Of a stretch of 5,197 nucleotides of DNA, positions 1 through 3,922 are shown one piece after another (the first letter of the stretch is position 1; every line of letters begins with the position of its first letter). The DNA lies in assembly GCA_023428295.1 (NCBI GenBank), contig JAEYYV010000433.1, forward strand, positions 1 to 5,197. Direction: 5' to 3'. Source of the DNA: Pseudomonadota bacterium. Its GTDB lineage: Bacteria > Myxococcota_A > Polyangia > Haliangiales > Haliangiaceae. A program made the position numbers and the translations under genes. Under the pieces are notes generated by a model. The model did no database searches. It was not told where the DNA came from and was given only the letters and a program-made list of their open reading frames with translations.

Positions 1-1
1 C

Positions 2-70
2 CGCACGCTTGCCGCGTGGATCGTGCTCACGCTCGAAGGCGCTGTTACCACTGCTGAGAAGTCTAAGTAG
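2..70 (+). CDS. Possible C-terminal tail of a gene cut by the left edge
   Basis: A frame is open from base 2 to a TAG at 68-70 and encodes 22 residues. It starts RTLAAWIVLTLEGAV and ends in a charged EKSK tail. A short hydrophobic stretch (AAWIVLTLEGAV) is visible, but no family can be recognised from so little. The stop lies inside the hairpin at 57-76, and the gene on the other strand ends within the same bases, which is a usual arrangement for two convergent genes. The frame is so short that it could be open by chance. Confidence 0.3.
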   Translation, partial: RTLAAWIVLTLEGAVTTAEKSK

Positions 71-76
71 ACTTCT
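57..76. repeat. Perfect 9-bp inverted repeat at a convergent gene junction
   Basis: AGAAGTCTA (57-65) and TAGACTTCT (68-76) are exact reverse complements separated by two bases. The hairpin covers the last codons of the + strand tail and of the minus-strand gene at 63-245. It could serve as a two-way transcription end, but neither side has a T-tract, so a standard intrinsic terminator is not shown. A protein-binding palindrome is the alternative. Confidence 0.5.
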
Positions 77-245
77 GCGCCCGACGGGCGAGCACGCCCA
101 AGAGGTGCGTCTCCACCTCGACCGCATACCGATCGTTCCGCAGTGAGGTCAGGTACCGGACGTCGCTCTCCGACGGCAGCGGGCCGCTCTCGAGGGCAGC
201 GACGAGAGCATCAACATGGGACACAAAATTCGAACCGTTACGCAT
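63..245 (-). CDS. Small hypothetical protein, 60 aa
   Basis: The product begins MRNGSNFVSHVDALVAAL and ends in a basic RRAQKST. It looks soluble and largely helical: an amphipathic first half, then a charged region (residues about 25-50), with no signal peptide or membrane segment. I do not recognise the family. The best evidence that it is real is a GGAGG seven bases upstream of the ATG at 243-245. The 171 bases between it and the next ORF (417-680) hold no other gene; they show only a short CCCCGAGGGG dyad near 315. A long overlapping frame on the same strand (149-616) is Arg/Ser-rich and looks like a shadow. Confidence 0.55.
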   Translation of the reverse strand: MRNGSNFVSHVDALVAALESGPLPSESDVRYLTSLRNDRYAVEVETHLLGVLARRAQKST

Positions 246-252
246 GACAGAG

Positions 253-257
253 CCTCC
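253..257 (-). promoter_or_regulatory. Ribosome binding site of the 63-245 gene
   Basis: On the minus strand, GGAGG is followed by a seven-base spacer and the ATG at 243-245. It is a near-consensus Shine-Dalgarno and fixes the start of this otherwise unrecognised gene. Confidence 0.6.
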
Positions 258-416
258 AGACGTGAAAGGTGAACATCACGGGGGCATCTCGGCGTCACTC
301 GCGACGGCGAACCCCCGAGGGGTAAGCGAGAAACGAGAGCGACGGCCAACGCGCACAGGGCGCATCGACTTCGATGACGGTACCCCGACGCGCAGCGCAC
401 GTCGAGAGTTGTTGGG

Positions 417-680
417 CTAGCGCTGTTCGTCCTGCCACGCGAGGATCGCGCGACCTCGGCCAGTGATCGACCACGCGACTCCGTCGGTGTCAATGCACAG
501 CTCCTTCGCGAGCTCTGCGACCAGCGCTTGGTCGAGACCTTCGATCTGGTCGAGGTCCCGTCCCTCGTGCGGCAACATCCTCTCGAGAAGCGCAGCGACG
601 CGTGCGCGCTCGGCATCAGCGCGTGCGGCGCCAGCGGGGAACTTGGCTCGGTGCTCGGCGAGTTCGGCGGGGTTCATCAT
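417..680 (-). CDS. Hypothetical protein, 87 aa
   Basis: The product starts with two Met codons (MMNPAELAEHRAKFP). An Ala/Arg/Glu-rich helical region follows (about residues 5-35), and the C-terminal half contains VAWSITGRGRAILAW. The mix of charged helix and Trp/Gly-containing tail looks like a genuine small soluble protein rather than a shadow frame, but I cannot assign a family. No good Shine-Dalgarno precedes either ATG, so the start is uncertain. Two + strand frames overlap it (463-810, 528-821); they are rich in Ser/Arg/Cys and less protein-like. It points away from the toxin-antitoxin genes, so the 681-838 gap would hold divergent promoters if this gene is real. Confidence 0.42.
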   Translation of the reverse strand: MMNPAELAEHRAKFPAGAARADAERARVAALLERMLPHEGRDLDQIEGLDQALVAELAKELCIDTDGVAWSITGRGRAILAWQDEQR

Positions 681-705
681 CGTGACCCAACGCTACAACC
701 CCAGT

Positions 706-722
706 CCGACAATCCCTGTCGG
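706..722. repeat. 6-bp inverted repeat in the 681-838 intergenic gap
   Basis: CCGACA (706-711) and TGTCGG (717-722) are exact reverse complements around a five-base spacer. The position, between a minus-strand ORF and the + strand antitoxin gene, suits an operator, but six base pairs in GC-rich DNA can occur by chance. Confidence 0.35.
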
Positions 723-786
723 CGTGGGTGCGAAATGTTCGCGGCTATGTCCTCGAAACTGCTTCGGGTTAGCCATCTCGACGAGA

Positions 787-806
787 AAACCCTCGGCGCG
801 GGGTTT
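787..806. repeat. 6-bp inverted repeat upstream of the antitoxin gene
   Basis: AAACCC (787-792) pairs with GGGTTT (801-806) around an eight-base GC-rich spacer, 33 bases before the antitoxin ATG. A TATAAA hexamer (817-822) just downstream could be a -10 element, though no good -35 is visible at the right distance and it would leave a very short leader. Toxin-antitoxin operators are commonly palindromes in this position. The role as operator is inference. Confidence 0.38.
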
Positions 807-828
807 GTAGCGGCGGTATAAACAGGTC

Positions 829-832
829 GAGG
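829..832 (+). promoter_or_regulatory. Ribosome binding site of the antitoxin gene
   Basis: GAGG is followed by a six-base spacer and then the ATG at 839-841. It supports this ATG over the second in-frame ATG at 848-850. The frame is open upstream only to the TAG at 770-772 and contains no other ATG, GTG or TTG there. Confidence 0.5.
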
Positions 833-838
833 TTACCC

Positions 839-1018
839 ATGTCGGCAATGCTCAATAGGAAGAACGCACTCCCTGCCCGCTCGCACGAGCAGGACGCGGG
901 ATACGTCATCCCCGAGCGTATCGTCGTCGACAGCGAGAGCTTCGATCGCCTTTCGAACGCTATCGAGAATCCGCGTGAGCCCAACGCGCTGCTGATCTCG
1001 ATGTTCAAGAAGCGGTAG
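839..1018 (+). CDS. Short DUF1778 (TacA-like) antitoxin lacking the RHH domain
   Basis: This 59-residue protein lies directly upstream of a GNAT toxin gene. Residues 26-58 (from ERIVVDSESFDRLSNAIENP onward) match the usual C-terminal pattern of DUF1778 antitoxins: a hydrophobic strand, an Asp/Glu-Ser-x-x-Phe helix, a run like 'NP-x-EPN', then a final hydrophobic helix (LLISMFKK). In TacA-type antitoxins this half wraps around and neutralises the GNAT toxin. The N-terminal ribbon-helix-helix of about 50 residues, which binds the operator and dimerises, is not encoded: the first 24 residues do not resemble it, the frame closes at the TAG at 770-772, and the other + strand frames from 700 to 838 show no remnant. 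The assignment rests on the C-terminal pattern plus the neighbour. Confidence 0.72.
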   Translation: MSAMLNRKNALPARSHEQDAGYVIPERIVVDSESFDRLSNAIENPREPNALLISMFKKR

Positions 1019-1049
1019 TTCGCCCCTCTTGTAGTAGCGTTCGTTCCTG

Positions 1050-1586
1050 GTGGCGGTCGTCGTTCGTAAGTTTGAGAAGACCGACGACTTTTCCGCGTTC
1101 ACTTGCGGCAACGAAGCTCTCGACCTGTTCATCAAACAGTTCGCGAAGGGAAACCAACATCGCTTCGGTGTCACGTACGTGGCTGTCGATGAGGATGGCA
1201 CGATGCTTGGCTACCTAACAGTGGTCGCCTCGAGCGTCGAACGCGAGAAGGTTGGTGGTAAAGGGCCATCGTCGTGGCCTGTGTTGCTCATTGCTCGCCT
1301 CGCCGTGCGGAGCAACATCCAAAAGGGCGGGATCGGAACGATGCTGATGCAGCGCGCGTTCGAACTCGCACTCGAACAACATCTTACGATCGGATGTGCC
1401 GCCGTGATCGTCGATGCCAAGCCCGGTGCCATCGACTACTACCGCGACAAGTTCATGTTCGTTGAGATGGTGGACGTCGAGCGCGATCCAGACAAAGCGC
1501 TACCGATGTTTCTTGAGATCAAGACGCTGGTGAAAGCTGCTGAGGCCGCTGCGAAAGCGGCGACCGAAACGAGCAGGAATACCTGA
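1050..1586 (+). CDS. GNAT acetyltransferase toxin of the TacT family
   Basis: The product is a 178-residue GNAT-fold N-acetyltransferase. TacT-family toxins acetylate the amino group of aminoacyl-tRNAs with acetyl-CoA and stop translation. Visible marks are the N-terminal FTCGNEALD (residues 17-25, the family's 'F-x-CG-x-x-x-LD' signature), the central strand leading into ARLAV (82-86), the acetyl-CoA loop Q-x-x-G-x-G (91-96, QKGGIG), and the C-terminal VDAKPGAIDYYRDKF, where Tyr130 or Tyr131 fits the catalytic Tyr. An Ala/Lys-rich tail (about 162-178) extends past the usual end. The start is a GTG at 1050-1052; a TAG at 1035-1037 closes the frame upstream. No Shine-Dalgarno is evident. The gene follows the antitoxin by 31 bases and is probably cotranscribed with it. 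Confidence 0.92.
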   Translation: MAVVVRKFEKTDDFSAFTCGNEALDLFIKQFAKGNQHRFGVTYVAVDEDGTMLGYLTVVASSVEREKVGGKGPSSWPVLLIARLAVRSNIQKGGIGTMLMQRAFELALEQHLTIGCAAVIVDAKPGAIDYYRDKFMFVEMVDVERDPDKALPMFLEIKTLVKAAEAAAKAATETSRNT

Positions 1587-1594
1587 CCGCGTGT

Positions 1595-1609
1595 GGGCAA
1601 CGGTTGCCC
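1595..1609. repeat. Palindrome just after the toxin gene
   Basis: GGGCAAC (1595-1601) and GTTGCCC (1603-1609) are exact reverse complements around a single base, eight bases after the toxin stop. As RNA it would form about a five-pair GC-rich hairpin with a small loop, followed by GAAAA rather than a T-tract. It may be the end of the toxin-antitoxin transcript or a binding site. A strong intrinsic terminator is not shown. Confidence 0.42.
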
Positions 1610-1634
1610 GAAAACCGGAGGAGGCAAGGGACCA

Positions 1635-1653
1635 GCGGGGACGGGCGGGGACG
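1635..1653 (+). repeat. Tandem GCGGGGACG repeat, period 10
   Basis: GCGGGGACG occurs at 1635-1643 and again at 1645-1653 with one base between. It lies in the non-coding block between the toxin gene and the tRNA fragment. It could be a recombinase arm site, or simply low-complexity GC-rich DNA. Confidence 0.35.
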
Positions 1654-1660
1654 AACGGAC

Positions 1661-1718
1661 CGGGTAACCACAAGTGATCGTGCGAAGCTGCTGTTTGTGT
1701 TCGCCTTGTGGCGGCCCG
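1661..1718. repeat. Long nested inverted repeat next to the tRNA fragment
   Basis: Three nested complementary blocks share one axis. CGGG (1661-1664) faces CCCG (1715-1718), CCACAAG (1668-1674) faces CTTGTGG (1705-1711), and GCGAA (1682-1686) faces TTCGC (1700-1704). The inner two stems are stacked on the 3' side and separated by a seven-base bulge on the 5' side; the apical loop is 13 bases. That gives 16 exact pairs over 58 bases, which is unlikely to be chance. It ends four bases before the T arm of the tRNA fragment. It could be a recombinase attachment-site dyad or a structured RNA; the sequence alone does not decide. Confidence 0.6.
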
Positions 1719-1722
1719 ATGC

Positions 1723-1747
1723 CCGGGTTCGAATCCCGTCGGGGTCG
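1723..1747 (+). other. 3' fragment of a tRNA gene (T arm and acceptor strand), candidate att core
   Basis: The T loop TTCGAAT (1728-1734) fits the T-T-C-R-A-N-Y consensus. It is flanked by CCGGG (1723-1727) and CCCGT (1735-1739), which make four of five T-stem pairs. CGGGGTC (1740-1746) then fits an acceptor 3' strand with discriminator G at 1747; no CCA is encoded. The matching 5' acceptor (GACCCCG), a D arm and a proper anticodon arm are absent upstream, so the isotype cannot be given. Read on the minus strand, these bases give the DGIRTR peptide often seen when a tRNA is translated by mistake. A tRNA 3' end beside a site-specific recombinase gene is a classic attachment site; that role here is inference. 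Confidence 0.68.
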
Positions 1748-1758
1748 CGATTCGGATT

Positions 1759-1789
1759 GGACCGGGACTCCTTGGAGTCCCGGTCCTTT
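1759..1789 (+). terminator. Intrinsic terminator downstream of the tRNA fragment
   Basis: GGACCGGGACTCC (1759-1771) and GGAGTCCCGGTCC (1774-1786) form a perfect 13-bp stem with a two-base spacer, followed by TTT. The place, shape and strand are those of a terminator 11 bases after a tRNA 3' end. The T-tract is short. The same bases are read by the recombinase frame on the other strand, where they are probably not meant to be coding. Confidence 0.75.
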
Positions 1790-3178
1790 AAGACCGCGCA
1801 ATTTACAGCGCCGCGCATGTGCCAAACCTGGCGAGCGCCGTCGGGCGTTCGGCTGGGCGTGAACTGAAGGCCCTGCGGAAACAACGCCATAAAGACCTCG
1901 CGCAGATCCCGCCGATCGGCGAGCGCGCCACGAATGTCTGCAAGGCGCACCCTTGCCGATTTCTCTACGCGCTTGATCATCTCGACCAGTTCCGTGGGCG
2001 TCTTTCGAGCGACCGCGATTTGAGCTTCGAGGGCCTTCATGCGCGCGAGGCGCTGCCTCAACTCGGTGACCAGTTCGGGGATTTCGTCTGACATAGCGAC
2101 GGCCCTGGCGAGACGCTTCTGCTCGGCAGTCGCATTTCTCAACTCGATGTCGAGCCGCTCGAGTTCACCCTGGTGTTGGGGCAGTTGTGCCGCCACCTCG
2201 CCGCGAACGTGCTCGAGGACCATCTCGACCATCTGCGGCGTGAGGATGTGTTCGCGGAGGTGCTCGATGAGCAACTCTTCGACTTCTTCAATGGGCTGAT
2301 GGACCGTGACCGGACAAACCGCATTGCCGCGGTCGTGGTGGCGATGGCACGCGTACGTCTTGACGCGACGGCTACCACCACCGTGTGCGCGCGTGCGGTT
2401 GACGACGATGGCGCCACCGCAGCGGCAGCGGCCGATCCCGCTGAGGGCGTACTTCGCTCCGTCTGCTTGTGCGCTTCGTGGCATCGGCCCGCGGGTCTTG
2501 AAGCGATCGTTCACGGCGAACCAAGTGGCGTCATCGACAACGCGCCACTCAGGTAGTTCGACGGTGAGCAACTCGTGGGGCTCCGCCTTCACACGGACCA
2601 TGCCGCCACCTTGTCGGAGCTTCTTGATCCGGCCGTGGATGTAGACACCGCGGTAGCGAGGGTTGAGGAGAATCGTGCGAATCGCGCCGGGTGCCCACGA
2701 TCCACTACCGCGTCGCCCGGCCGATGGTGCGGGAACGCCCTCGGCATTCAGTTGGTGCGCGATGGCCTTGATCCCGCGGTTGTCGAGATACTCCGCGAAG
2801 ATCCGTCGGATGACGTTCGCTTCGTGTTCGATGACGATCGCCACGGTGTACTTACGCCCGGTCGCATCGGCCTTGCGTTCGAGTCGATAGCCGTAACAGC
2901 TACCGCCGGCGATCTGGCCGTTGGTCACGCGCGAACGAAGCGCTTCGCGGGTTCGCGATCGGATCGCCTCCAACTCCATCTGGTGGCCGGTACCCTGGAT
3001 GAAGGTCGTCGCCTGATCGATGGCGTTGGCGAATTGGACCTCCTGTCCAGTCGTGTAATAGAAGAGCGAACGTCACCACGGCATACGAGTCATTGGTGGA
3101 GCACGCTCTTGTCGTACCCGAGCCTGGTTGGGGCGGCATCCTGTCGCTGCTCGCGCCCCCGTGACAACGCGGGCGAGT

Positions 3179-3403
3179 TCATTGCTTCGTGTCGCGCTTG
3201 TCGAGCGATTTGGTGGTGCGGAAGATCAACGTGATGGCGAGACAGTGATACTCGGCATCCGAGGACTGAGTGACGATCCTCTCGAACACCTCGTACTCGG
3301 GGTGCATTCGGATCCACTCGGTGATCGTCTCGCCGAGAACCTCGCGTTCGCGGGCTTTGGTCGCCGAGAACACCTTCAGACCAACTCGGCCATCGATCGA
3401 CAT
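3179..3403 (-). CDS. Small protein of unknown function, 74 aa
   Basis: The product begins MSIDGRVGLKVFSATKARER. A predicted strand (GLKVFSAT) is followed by an amphipathic helix (residues 15-33, RERE-x-LGETITEWI), then two strands: YEVFERIVTQS (37-47) and HCLAITLIF (53-61). The tail is basic. This beta-alpha-beta-beta pattern and the natural composition make it a convincing gene, but I cannot name the family. The ATG at 3401-3403 is preferred because it sits close to the first strand; a GTG at 3419-3421 would add six residues (80 aa). Neither has a clear Shine-Dalgarno. It follows the immunity gene on the same strand by 48 bases (30 from the GTG), so cotranscription with the toxin cassette is likely. 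The 103 bases from here to the recombinase remnant (3076-3178) hold no gene I can see. Confidence 0.65.
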   Translation of the reverse strand: MSIDGRVGLKVFSATKAREREVLGETITEWIRMHPEYEVFERIVTQSSDAEYHCLAITLIFRTTKSLDKRDTKQ

Positions 3404-3451
3404 CGGCAAGAACGCTAACACGCGAAACGCCAGGCATCCGCGCGCTCTCGT

Positions 3452-3922
3452 CTACAGCGGAGCGAGCGCAGCGAGAAACTCGCTCCACGTTGCTGCGACC
3501 TTCTTCATGTCTCGACGGTCGTGCCACGAAACGCGCGGATTCGAGCCGGGAGGGCGCACGTCGGGGTCGGTGAGGAACCACACTTCGCCGCGGTGGTCGC
3601 CCGACAACATGAGAAGGAGCTTTGCGCCTCCCTCGTCATGACCGACGAAGAGGAGGTCGCGATGTGGAAGAGACTTCCTCGCTCGCTCTGCGCGGATCTG
3701 GAGATTCCACGATTCTTCGTCATGCTTCAGGCAGAACAGCCGGTTCACGACGCCGAACGCGAACCCGGCGCATGATTCGTCGAGGGAGCCGCCATTTACG
3801 TCGAGGAGAAACTGCCGATACTCGCTCGGCAGTGCGAGGCCCAAGCTTTTTTCGAACGCATCGACGTCCTTGTCTGTAACGACGGGACCGCGCAGTTCCA
3901 TCAGAGGCCACTTAGTCGCCAT
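3452..3922 (-). CDS. SUKH (SMI1/KNR4) family immunity protein
   Basis: The 156-residue product has the SUKH pattern: E24 in FEKSLG, then LPSEYRQFLLDVNGG (31-45, the 'LP-x-EYR-x-FL...NGG' core), a hydrophobic strand LLFVG with EGGAKLLLML (90-106), and GEVWFL (112-117) near the end. SUKH proteins bind and neutralise polymorphic toxins, very often HNH/ENDO VII nucleases, in the cytoplasm. The ATG at 3920-3922 is chosen because GGAG lies nine bases upstream and the first 11 bases overlap the end of the toxin gene, as expected of translational coupling. A start at 3964 would add 14 residues with no family similarity. The adjacent upstream toxin is its likely partner. Confidence 0.88.
   Translation of the reverse strand: MATKWPLMELRGPVVTDKDVDAFEKSLGLALPSEYRQFLLDVNGGSLDESCAGFAFGVVNRLFCLKHDEESWNLQIRAERARKSLPHRDLLFVGHDEGGAKLLLMLSGDHRGEVWFLTDPDVRPPGSNPRVSWHDRRDMKKVAATWSEFLAALAPL

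Larger units (their letters stand above)
1519..3072 (-). pseudogene. Large serine recombinase, catalytic N-terminus deleted
   Basis: From the Met at 2977-2979 the frame encodes 486 residues. ELEAIRSRTREALRSRV (2-18) matches the long helix that ends the resolvase domain. Residues 29-115 (GYRLERK to NPRYRGVYI) match the Recombinase domain. The zinc ribbon has Cys185, Cys187, Cys211 and Cys222. Residues 230-350 are coiled-coil-like, and FTPSRTPDGARQVWHMRG (373-390) is the usual near-C-terminal motif. In frame upstream, 31 more codons (SLFYYTTGQEVQFANAIDQ) belong to the distal catalytic domain, then TGA at 3073-3075. The roughly first 100-plus residues, with the Tyr-x-Arg-x-Ser nucleophile, are nowhere in the window. 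Intact relatives integrate and excise DNA between att sites. Residues after about 397 come from the terminator, tRNA fragment and spacer and are probably spurious. The protein cannot be active alone. Confidence 0.85.

Noticed and set aside
149..616. 155-residue minus-strand ORF
   Set aside because: The composition is dominated by Arg, Ser and Cys with no fold pattern; it overlaps the better-supported 63-245 and 417-680 genes.
463..821. Two + strand ORFs opposite the 417-680 gene
   Set aside because: They are low-complexity Ser/Arg/Ala translations with no family pattern and look like reverse-strand shadows, though the 417-680 gene itself is only moderately supported.
1658..1747. A complete 90-base tRNA ending at the T arm, with GACCGGG as 5' acceptor strand, T8 and A9
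   Set aside because: Only five of seven acceptor pairs form, no D arm with a GG in its loop is present, and the middle folds as a long hairpin without a seven-base anticodon loop. The length suggested tRNA-Ser, -Leu or -Sec, but none fits.
1705..1748. tRNA-His 3' half, from a TTGTGG anticodon-like loop
   Set aside because: The following bases do not make an anticodon stem with anything upstream, the same bases pair in the CCACAAG/CTTGTGG dyad, and position 73 would be G rather than the C expected in tRNA-His.
2173..3234. Several + strand ORFs across the recombinase
   Set aside because: They are antisense to a frame with clear recombinase and zinc-ribbon motifs and have no recognisable domain of their own.
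3534..3552. A second T-arm-like sequence (GGATTCGAGCC) inside the immunity gene, possible second att copy
   Set aside because: The flanks do not form a T stem and the bases are part of a good coding frame; it shares no longer identity with 1723-1747.
3090..3581. Long minus-strand ORF overlapping the 3179-3403 gene and the immunity gene
   Set aside because: It is Arg/Ser/His-rich with no recognisable pattern, and it lies across two better frames on the same strand. It is a shadow.
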